Part shown: in pieces, positions 43,153 through 52,400 of the stretch
Position numbering within the stretch: position 1 is the first letter of the stretch
Layout: the number at the start of each line of letters is the position of its first letter
Source: Oscarella lobularis
Lineage: Eukaryota > Porifera > Homoscleromorpha > Homosclerophorida > Oscarellidae
Assembly: GCF_947507565.1 (NCBI RefSeq)
Contig: NC_089194.1
Location: 992,001-1,056,000 of the forward strand
Length of the DNA stretch: 64,000 bases
Direction of reading: 5' to 3'
Made by a program: the position numbers and the translations under genes
Notes under the pieces: generated by a model
Databases searched by the model: none
Told to the model about the DNA's origin: nothing
What the model saw: the letters and a program-made list of their open reading frames with translations, nothing else

Positions 43153-43164
43153 ACGTTCCCGGAT
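43153..43164 (-). promoter_or_regulatory. Conserved upstream element, copy I (second)
   Basis: A second ATCCGGGAACGT, 127 bp further upstream. It lies within a duplicated flank: an ATTTCTTTCGATTTCAACGT stretch occurs at both 43087 and 43200, so the promoter segment is itself tandemly duplicated. Confidence 0.5.
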
Positions 43165-43279
43165 ACACACAATGAAGAAGTAAACAACGAACAGCAAGTA
43201 TTTCTTTCGATTTCAACGTCCATATATCATCATGTTTTGAAGCAGCAAAAATCAGCAGAAGAAATTGATATGAATCGTT

Positions 43280-45778
43280 TCAGACTTTCCAGCCTCTAAC
43301 GTGAGGCTTCATGGCATCAATAAGTTTTCCGATGAATTCGTTCTTTTCTCTGGCGCTGTTTTCCAGAGAACGTAGAATCTTTGCAATCCTCGACTTGTAT
43401 TTTTCGCTTCCCATTCCTCTTCCAGCAATAACATAGCTGGTTACTAGAGTGGAAAGCGCATAAACGAAAACGGGCGACGGAAGAGTCGAGAGGTCATTTT
43501 CAAGACGCGACAAAACCATTTCGAGGGTGTACATCCAGCAAAAGTCATCCTCTACTCTCAAAAAACCGATACGTGTATAGTAACCAGAATGCTTCGTATA
43601 GATGTAAGACTCAGACCGGTAAGTCCCTGGTTGTGGAACTTTCTCGCAATTTTTGGCTATTCGTTGCCAGATTTTTTCAGCCGACAAACCGTCGTCAAAA
43701 GTCGTCGTCGTTCCGAAGAAGGGCGTCGACAATTCGAACGTGATCGATGCAAATAGTTCGGCGGCGACACGCCGTATGTGATATTTTGAACAATTCAAGC
43801 TCCTCCACACAAACGAAAGCACCGAAGGTTTATCGAAAAGAGATCGATTGGACTTCTGAATGGACAACATGTAGAAAGTGTCAAGCAGACATCCGGCCTC
43901 CCGGACGTTATTTTCATCGAGCGTATCGTAGAGAGAGCAGAGAACGTCGGAGAACGGTTCGATTCGTCTGGCAAGGAACGTGGAAATCTCGGCGTCCTTC
44001 ATGGCACTGCGCCACCGACGTAGAAACGATACGATTTCCTCGGACAGTAAACGAGATTGCGACGATGCAAGACTTGAATGTAGAACGTCGACAATAGCCT
44101 GGGCAAAACCTCGACTGATAGCAACGTCGCGCAGAGAACCGCGATCATTCAGGTCAAAAAGAATATCAAGCATACTGTCGAGAAACGTTTCGATAAGATG
44201 TGAGTCGGCGTTGCTGCAGTGACAAAAGGCGATAACAAGAAGCAAGTGAAGTTGCTCCAAGTCCACGACACAAAAAAACGGTACAAAAGTGGCCTCGCGA
44301 AGAGCCCTTTCGGCAAACACGCTCGACGGCGGTGCGGAGACAATGCGCACAATGATCTCGTTCAAAAGAGCGAGAACGCTCTCGCGATGCCTATGGCCGT
44401 GAGAGCACGCCTCCACAGAGAAACAAGCCAACTTTCCGACGAGATGATAGGAATACGACGTTTCGCTTTTCCAGCGACGATCGGCGCGACACCGGCGCAA
44501 GGCGAACGACGAGACCACGTCCGCTTCCTCTTTCGTCGGAGCCCAATAATCGCCGATGGGCACAACGAGCAGACGACCAACAAGCAACTTCAATATCGCA
44601 TGGTTTCGAGGAGTTGGCAACATGTAGTGAGGCTGAAAGGCAAAGAAATCGTCGCCGCGCCTATGTCCTGTCGCAACCTTTTTCAAATCGTTGACTTGAG
44701 CCGCTAAATCGCTACTCAAACTGGCTGAGTCGTCGTCGTCGTAGTCAACGTCGGCATAGTCGTCGTCGTCGTCGTCGTCATCAGCATTATACGGACGATA
44801 CTGAAGATTCATGTTAAGAGCGCCGAGGTATTGAAGGCTGCGCTCGATGCCGAGATCTTTGACGAAGCGAAGAGTTTCACGAAGAGACGCTAGACCAGAG
44901 ACGTCCACGTGAGTCAATCCGGAGCCTCGACATTCCAGAAGAGTGCAAGCAACGTCCCATCCCGTCACTGTTCCGGCGTCCTTTATCCAGCCAACGTCAA
45001 GAAATTTCAAAGACGAGAGACAATTGAAAGCATCTTTGAACGTCGACAGGACGCTTTCTTTATCCGAATCCGTCACATCCTCAGCAACTGGAAGATCATG
45101 AAGTGCTAAATGATTAAGATTTCTCGCCAAGCGAATGCCTGGAAGTAGAGCCATAAGGTTGAGTTGGAAGCATTCTGAAACGTTGAGCGTCGTCAGAGAT
45201 TCAGCAAAAGTTTGACAAATCATAATGACGTCAACAACAGAAACACACGTGTTGCTCAGATTCAACGAAGATATGTTGGAAAATTCCGCAATGCGTTCAA
45301 AATGAAAGGAAGGATTTTTTAAGCCGATAGCGGCAAACGAGCGAAGAGACGTGCGACTCGGCGTCAATTTCTCCCATAGAGCGTCCGTCACGTGATCGAC
45401 ATTCGTGCAGTCGAAATCGACGAGATAGGCGAGCGGTGGAAGACGAAGGAAATCGTCGAACGTCAGCTGAGTCGAACTCAAGTGCAGGGTGTCGAGACTG
45501 CCTCGCAGCAAAAGCTCGAGCACGTGGACGCTGAGGATCCCCTTATCCGATAGGTGTTCGACCAATTGGTTTACGATCGTGAGGGGCAGTCCTCCTTCGT
45601 CTCGGTCGACGAGGAGACGCTCGAGCACGTCCGGAATCAGTTGGAGAGGAAACGTTAGCTTCGAGGAGAAGGCGACGGGTCGAGTTTTGCAGAGAATCGC
45701 GAGGCAATGATCGTGGAGTGTTTTGGGGTGGTTCTCGGGCCTTTCCTCGTCCACGTTGTACCTTAGACTGTAGAACAT
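43280..45778 (-). CDS. ZYG11-like CUL2 substrate receptor, copy J
   Basis: 832 residues from MFYSLRYNVDEERPENHPKT. BC-box TLHDHCLAIL, Cul2-box IPDVLERLL. The segment LELLLRQSRGSLDTL of other copies is shortened to LELLLRGSLDTL by loss of three residues. The linker is a double Asp tract with tyrosines. The helical half resembles copy C (SFALRRCRADRRW; MVLSRLENDLSTLPSPVFVY) and ends RPHVRGWKV-like (KPHVRGWKV). It is the array's upstream-most member, with a triplicated upstream element. Confidence 0.82.
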   Translation of the reverse strand: MFYSLRYNVDEERPENHPKTLHDHCLAILCKTRPVAFSSKLTFPLQLIPDVLERLLVDRDEGGLPLTIVNQLVEHLSDKGILSVHVLELLLRGSLDTLHLSSTQLTFDDFLRLPPLAYLVDFDCTNVDHVTDALWEKLTPSRTSLRSFAAIGLKNPSFHFERIAEFSNISSLNLSNTCVSVVDVIMICQTFAESLTTLNVSECFQLNLMALLPGIRLARNLNHLALHDLPVAEDVTDSDKESVLSTFKDAFNCLSSLKFLDVGWIKDAGTVTGWDVACTLLECRGSGLTHVDVSGLASLRETLRFVKDLGIERSLQYLGALNMNLQYRPYNADDDDDDDDYADVDYDDDDSASLSSDLAAQVNDLKKVATGHRRGDDFFAFQPHYMLPTPRNHAILKLLVGRLLVVPIGDYWAPTKEEADVVSSFALRRCRADRRWKSETSYSYHLVGKLACFSVEACSHGHRHRESVLALLNEIIVRIVSAPPSSVFAERALREATFVPFFCVVDLEQLHLLLVIAFCHCSNADSHLIETFLDSMLDILFDLNDRGSLRDVAISRGFAQAIVDVLHSSLASSQSRLLSEEIVSFLRRWRSAMKDAEISTFLARRIEPFSDVLCSLYDTLDENNVREAGCLLDTFYMLSIQKSNRSLFDKPSVLSFVWRSLNCSKYHIRRVAAELFASITFELSTPFFGTTTTFDDGLSAEKIWQRIAKNCEKVPQPGTYRSESYIYTKHSGYYTRIGFLRVEDDFCWMYTLEMVLSRLENDLSTLPSPVFVYALSTLVTSYVIAGRGMGSEKYKSRIAKILRSLENSAREKNEFIGKLIDAMKPHVRGWKV

Positions 45779-45788
45779 CTTCGGTTTT

Positions 45789-45828
45789 ACGTTCCCGGTT
45801 TTACGTTCCCGGTTTTACGTTCCCGGAT
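45789..45828 (-). promoter_or_regulatory. Triplicated upstream element of copy J
   Basis: Three CCGGGAACGTAAAA-type units at a 14-bp period (45789, 45803, 45817 on the plus strand) lie about 11 bp before the ATG. Other copies have one unit. Tandem amplification of a likely binding site. Confidence 0.6.
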
Positions 45829-45910
45829 AGGCCTATCAGTCGAACTACTTTTCCTCTTCTGCACCGAGACGAATATGCTTAGTATGGATTTAAAAAGCAA
45901 AGAATTAATT

Positions 45911-45981
45911 TGGTGCATACGAATAATATTTTTTGGTGCATACGAATAATATTTGTGATTGTGAGTCACAAATATTATTCG
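45911..45981. repeat. Direct repeat plus perfect 16-bp inverted repeat
   Basis: TGGTGCATACGAATAATATT occurs twice (from 45911 and 45934). The second copy leads into CGAATAATATTTGTGA (45943-45958), a seven-base loop and its exact reverse complement (45966-45981). Confidence 0.8.
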
Positions 45982-46190
45982 TTAAAAAATTGTGAGCCCT
46001 CCCCCAACGTACGCGCACGCTCGTGGCCATACACGTCATAGATGTAGCTAACCTTATTTTCCGGGCATCTCAGAACAGCGTGGCACCCTTCCAAGTGCTC
46101 TAGAGTTCCAATAGAACGAACGGTCGTCAAGCGACGGACGAAAGCGCGAACAAACCAGTCGTCGTCGCGCGCGTTCGTCTCCTGACTCAT
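45975..46190 (-). CDS. Small hypothetical ORF
   Basis: 71 codons starting MSQETNARDDDWFVRAFVRR. No family recognised. It could be a small gene or first exon (a GTTAGC donor follows PENK). Its position upstream of copy J on the same strand, and head-to-head with the HELZ2-like gene, is compatible with a divergent promoter. Coding status is unproven. Confidence 0.25.
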   Translation of the reverse strand: MSQETNARDDDWFVRAFVRRLTTVRSIGTLEHLEGCHAVLRCPENKVSYIYDVYGHERARTLGEGSQFFNE

Positions 46191-46498
46191 CCCCCCGTAA
46201 CTAACTACCCTCAAGTTTTGCTTTACAAGTAAGCGAGTGTGTAGCGAGAAGCATCGCGCGACGAGAATTCCTTTCGCAGGATTCTACGCAGTCCACGGCT
46301 CGTTTTCTCGGCTGTCCCGTATCAGGTAACGTTCTTTCGTACGAACGCGATTCTTCGAGTGCGTCTACGCACGACGACGAGAGCGGTATATCGTTCCGCG
46401 TTTTCCTGCTCCTTCTCATGGCTTCGCCTCTTCTCCCCCTACGCACTACGTCACGCGGTCGCGTGACAGTAAAACGTTCTCGTGTACTTCAGACTCCC

Positions 46499-49400
46499 AT
46501 GGAGAACGATTTTCATCGAGCCTGCCATTTGCTGCAGTTCGCTCGCCAACGCAGCGCTCAGTCGCCCTACGAAGCCATAGAAATTCTTCACGAGTGCGTG
46601 GGCGTTTTCAATCGTCTCGCCGCGTTCGTTCCTCAAGCGCGTCGCATGCAATTGGAAACGTACGCCGAGCTGGCAGCGAATCATTTCTTCCTGGTACTGT
46701 ATAAAAAGAAAGTGGCAATATAAATAATTTAATTATAACGCCGTTTTTCTAGGCAAATTGGACTCAGGTCGTTGACGTAACTACAGCTGGTGAGACATAT
46801 TATTTAGATCCATACGCAGACGGAAGTATATTTTTAGCTCTCATTGGGCCTCTGCACTTCATCAGTGACGTCCAGTACTTCTGTCTCTGTTACCGATGCG
46901 AAGCGTTTGAGAGACTTCGACGGCATAAGGAGGCTTTGAATGACTGCAATTTGCTCCTTCATTGTTGTCCCTCGGACGCGGTTCGCCTTTTTTGTAGTAG
47001 TTCTTCACGTTCTTTCGTTTATCAGATATTTCTCTTTCAGAGACGAAAGTATGAGATGAAAATGGAGGAGCTGTGGTTGAATATCGAAATGGAGGATCGT
47101 TCGTACGGTCAAATGGTTAGGAAGTATTGGCTTGAATATGAATTTTCTGACGAATGTTGCATTAGACTGAGGTTGTACGAGAACAGAGTCACAAAAAGGA
47201 AAAAGTAGTTGAATTTCCTCAAGTTGTGGTCGGTGACGTCATATTTATTTATTTATTTATTTATCTGCAATCTATTAATATTTGGTTTCGTCCAGCCGAA
47301 GAAAAAGTCCGCTAAAGAATTGAAGAAGGACGAGTTCCGTCGCAAGCAGGTCCGTGCAGTCGCCAAGACAACGGATTTGTAAATATAACGTATTGTTTTT
47401 AGGAAATGGAAGAGATTGGCAGACAACTTCAACAGAGAAACGTCGCCAAAGAAGCATCTCCCCCCGAGGTGAAATTGCTTCTTTTCTTTTTTGGTGTTTT
47501 CTACCGCGCGCCGCACCATCTAGACTGCCACTGCTACTTCAAAGACGAACGAGGTAGGTTTTCCTCCTCGAAACGAAGCGAAGGACGAGGTAATTTTTTT
47601 CCTCAAGAAACTGTCTTTGTTTTTCTAACGCATTATTTTTTTAATTTCAAAGGAGGGAAGTGACGTCCGATCGTTGCCTTCTCGTGCCGCTACGACCTCT
47701 CCCATTGAAAGCGGTCAAAAGGAGCCGAAATCGACTCTCAGCGAAAGGGCTCAGAAAGAGAGAAAGAAAAGTCGCAAGAGACGAACGTTGGAGAGCGTGA
47801 GAAAGCGCGAAGAGAGAAGCGCTTCACCGGAAAAACAATCGACACCAGTCGAAGCAAAAGCTAGATCGCCGCCTCAAGTGCACCCCACAACGTCGCAGAA
47901 ATCGTCTCGAGGTAAAGCTTCTATATAGAGTAACGCTCTAGCTTATTCTTATTATATATAGCACCAGTAGAGAAAACTGAACCAGCGGCAGTTCGTTCTG
48001 TCGGTCCTCCAGCAGTCGCGGAACGAAAAGCCGTCGCGACGACGTTTTCTTCGCGTCCTTGGAGCGGACCACGCAGCTCTCCGCCGAGATCCGAGGACGT
48101 TCGCAAAGCAGCAAAACGCCTCCTCAAAGTCAACACAAAGAAACTTAATTTGTTTGTTTACCTAGCCTTTTTTTTATAGGCCGTTGTTTCTCGTCTTCCC
48201 GAAGGAGAGGAGGAGGAAATATGTAGGATTTTGAAATGATCCTCGAACTTTTTAAAACGTTCTTTTAAAACCCCAGCTTTGCCGGGATTTTCGAATCCGG
48301 AGGTCATTCGTCGCGGTGCCGTCGTCTGTCGTCTTTGCTTTCGCAAGAGCCGATTCTACAAGACCCGCGATACGTGTCCCCATCACCAAGTTTGCGCACT
48401 CGCTCTAGTTTGGCCTAAGGAAGGAGGCGTAGTCGCCGAAGCGACGACGAACGACGCTTCGGCCTGGGCGGAGATACGTCCTCGTCCGTTGGACGTCAAG
48501 GGGCATTTCTCCATCTGCAAACCGGAACGATGCGTTTATAGGAGCGGAAAGGTGTGCACGTTTCCGCATTCGGAACAGGAGTTGGAAGCGTGGAACCTAG
48601 ACCGGTATCCAGGTAAGTAAAACTCTTATATACGTAGGTTAATAATTAAGTGCATAAAAAACTGCGTTAGACCGCGGCGGCATCCGACGCATTCCTCCGC
48701 GTGGCTACAGACTGAAGCTGTGCAAGACGTACGCCGTAGATTGATATGTCTCTCGTTTGCGTCTTGTTCTTATCAATATTCTATAGCTTTGAGAGGTTTC
48801 AATCGTGCGCTTACGGTCGTCGTTGCGTTTACGCTCACGGCGACGACGAGTACGCGCGATGGTCGGCGATCGAGGAGAGACGTCAGAAAGCCCATTTGGT
48901 TCCCGAGTTGCTTAGTCAGACACTTCGAGAGGCGTTTCTTAGGGAAAACTACTTTGTGGTGAGTGGGTGTGTCTTCCCATATGGGGCGCTCCTTTTTAAG
49001 ATCTGCCTTTGTGTAGTTGTCTTCGACTCAAGGTCGCGATGCACTGGACGTCATGTGGGATCCGTGCGAAAGGTGGACTTTTATTGACGCGTCGAAGGAG
49101 CCGCCTTTTTCTTTTCTATTCAACTGCGAAATTACATGCAGAAAGGAAAAGGTAAACGGAACAAAGTCCGTCAGCACTCACTTAATTAATTAATTAATTA
49201 AGTTACAGTAATTAAAGTCCGTCAGCACTCACTTTACCTACTGTAACTTGATTAATTAATTAAAGAAACCAAAACTAGTTGAGTTCATTTGAAATTTCAC
49301 TTAATTAATTAATTAATTAATTAATAAGAAAATTATTTTCTAAACGTCCGGGACCTTTAATTAATAAAACTAGACGTTCTAATTATAAACGGAGTGCCTT

Positions 49401-52400
49401 ACTATTAATTAATACCCTTTTGTTCTCAGAAACATCTCATACGTCGAATTGTTCTACTTCCTTCGTCAACGCAATCTCATTTCTCCCTTCTCTATCGCGG
49501 TCGCACAATGAAACAAAATTACGTCGACTGTAACGCCAATAGCATTCGATTCACTCTCCAATTCGCCTCCGACTCGTCTCTGACGCGTTCCTACGTCCAA
49601 GACGTCGTCGTCGAATGCGACGGACAACCGTACGTTCTTCAATCGCTCTACGTCGACGTCGCCGACGGAAAAAATCTAAAAGCGATAAAGCAATTGAGAT
49701 CGACTCTCCAGCTGCCAGATCAACATTGGACCATTGATCCCGATTACGCGCCGATAAGCCGACGGTCGGAAGAGGCGGCAAGACGATATCCGATACCCGT
49801 CGACGCCGAACTATCTAATACACTATCTCGATTGCGTATACTGGAGAAAGACGCGCCCGTGCCGAGAGACGACAGATACTTCGAGCGTTTTCACGCGTTG
49901 ATTTATCTCGAGGAAATCGAAATCAAGCGTCGATTGGAGGAGTTCAGTCGACGATCGATCGATCTTCTCGACGACGACGAGAATCCGTTTAGCGGCATCA
50001 AGAGCATTGATCTCGGTTGTCCGGTGCCGTCGCGATTGGCGACGACCGCTTACGTCAGAAAAACGGATTCGAAGAGAATTTTTCTCGTTACCGTTACCGA
50101 GATCAAAGAGACCGTCGTCCGACTCAACGTCACCGAGAACGTGGACATGAAAAGAGAACTCAACGATTGTCGTGACGTCAAAATTGATTTTCAATTCGCG
50201 TTCGATCGAGCGCATTGGCTGAATTTGCACGCGTCGTTGGATCGATTGCCCGTGTCGACGCTGCGATCTCACGTGCAGCCGGATTTTCACGGAGCCGTCG
50301 CCTCCCGCGACTTGTCCTCGATCGACCGCGTTCTCAACCAAGTCAATCGTTACATTAATCCGGACGTGCGATTCGATCCGAAACAACGCGAAGCGGTCGG
50401 ACGAATCCTCGCCGCCGGCAATGGCAAATTTCCGCATCTCATTATCAACGGACCGTTCGGGACGGGAAAAACGTTTCTGCTCACCGAAGCCGTTCGTCTC
50501 CTCACCGAACTTCGTCGGGAAGCGCGAGTTCTCATCTGCACGCAGAGCAACTACGCCGCCGACATGTACGTAAAACTCTTCGACGACTACTGGCGAAAGG
50601 GTTTCTTCAACGTCAAATTAATGCGAGTCAGTTTTGCGAATCGTAAGGGGTTCATAGCCGACGGTCGTCTCGATCGCTACTTTTATTTCTTGGACGACGC
50701 CGAGAGCCTGTTTCGCGCGCCGCCCAACAGCCGATTAGGCAAGCAGCCGCTCGTCGTCGTCACGACGCTCATGACGTCGGCGCGACTTCGCGAAGGGCAA
50801 TTCAGTCACATCGTGATCGACGAAGCGGCGCAGGCGACCGAGCCGGAATCGATTGCGCCGCTCGCGCTGGCCGACAGTCGCACGGCGCTCGTGCTCGCTG
50901 GAGACACCGTCCAAGTAAGTTCGGATATGCTATAGTTTCAGGCAGCCGCGGGGGAGCGTTAGAGTGTACTGCGCGCGTTTGACCCTATGCCCGATATAGA
51001 GCCGACATAGCGCCTTGGATTTTGCTGACCAAGCGTTTTGCCGTTACTGCGTATTCCTTCGCTTTTCGCGTCCAAATAGCGAATGAGTGTCTTTAGAATG
51101 AACTCACGATGCACTTCGCGGCCGATTTATCGCTTCTACTGCTCGTATTAGGGCATTTCGTAGCAACGCGATGACTGACAGAACCGACATAACGCCTTCT
51201 TTTTGCTGACCAAGCAATTTTTCGTTACTGTGTATTCCTTCGCTTTTCGCGTCCAAATGGCGAATGAATGCCTTTAGAATGAACTCACAACGCACTTCGT
51301 GGCCGATTTTTTGCTTATTAGGGCATTTCGTAGCAACGCGTGACGATTGACGTCATGCGTTGCTCAATGTAGCGTGACAGGGCGTGTCTTGCGTACGTAG
51401 AACACATTCTTCGTCGTTTTTTCGCGTTTTGAATTGATTTGCGACAAAAATTCGTCCGTTTTCGGGTGCAGAAATGCATTTGCAGCCGATTGGCAGAGGT
51501 TTCGGTTCAAACGAAGCACTTTTTGGTTGTGAGTAGTTGCAGTCGCTCGGTCCCAGTCGCGTATGAGTATAAATACCCAGCGTTTACAAGTACTTATCAG
51601 ATGGAGCAGAGCAGAGCAGAGCAGAGCTCGTGGCTAGGATAGAAGGGAGATTGGCAACACTCCCCAAGGCTTGAGGCACTATGACCCGGTGGTCGCCTCA
51701 TTCCTCACTTGACAAGGGCGCAACATTGCACGCCTTCCTAGTTCTCGCATCTCTCTCCGAGCTCCTGGGCACCTCTGTCACCGGGATAAACCTCCATAGC
51801 ACCGTCTTCCGTGGGGTTTGTGTCAAGTGTCGATGTTTTTTGTCTTTCTTCGCTTGTTTTACGTTTCAAACGCGCGTTTTTTGACGTTTTAACGGTCAAA
51901 CGACGCATCTCTGACGTATAACATCCGAAAGGGGGCCCCAGTTCGAACTTTTTCCTTGATTGTATCTCACATGATAATTCAAACGAGCCCGAAGCAGAAA
52001 AACGATGTTGATAACTAGTTACTGCCTATGGTGTGACGGCTGTTGTTTCTCTAGAGTGCTCCGCCAGTGTCGTCTTCCCTCGCCCGAGGCGGCAAGCTTC
52101 AACGATCGCTCTTTCGTCGTCTTTACAAGTCGGCTCCAGACTCGCTCAAAATCAACCTGGTAACAAACTACCGAAGCCAACGCGATCTCTTCGCTCTGAT
52201 CGCGCGCATATTCTACGGTGCCGAAACGTTCTCGCCCGACCAAGCGAGAGCGCCCATTCAAGCCGTACATCGAACGTTTCATCCCTTCTCGTTCTACATA
52301 TGCGGCGGACTGGCTCAGCAGGGCGGGACCGACGGCTCGTATTATAATCAGAGCGAGGCGGCGTTGATAGCCGACAAGATCGGCGACGTTTTTTACGGTT

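Larger units (their letters stand above)
45829..46498. other. Intergenic region between the array and the HELZ2-like gene
   Basis: It contains a repeat/hairpin (45911-45981) and a GC-richer right half that probably holds the HELZ2-like promoter and leader. An ATG at 46418 is in frame with the HELZ2-like first exon and could be an upstream start. It overlaps, on the opposite strand, the ATG of a 46201-46419 frame. Confidence 0.45.
50915..52054 (+). other. 1.14-kb intron splitting helicase 1 of the HELZ2-like gene
   Basis: Donor CCAA|GTAAGT, acceptor CTCTAG|AGTGCT, phase 0. It joins LAGDTVQ to SAPPVSSSLARGGKLQRSLF. Most introns of this gene are about 40-60 bp. It contains a tandem duplication, an AGAGC repeat and a block (51650-51900) of different base character that may be an old insertion. 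Confidence 0.8.

Noticed and set aside
45789-45828. CRISPR-like repeat array
   Set aside because: Only three 14-bp units with four-base spacing and no spacers, in a eukaryotic promoter setting.
50437-50823. Antisense ORF in helicase 1 (49823-50437 minus)
   Set aside because: Antisense shadow of the helicase frame produced by codon bias.
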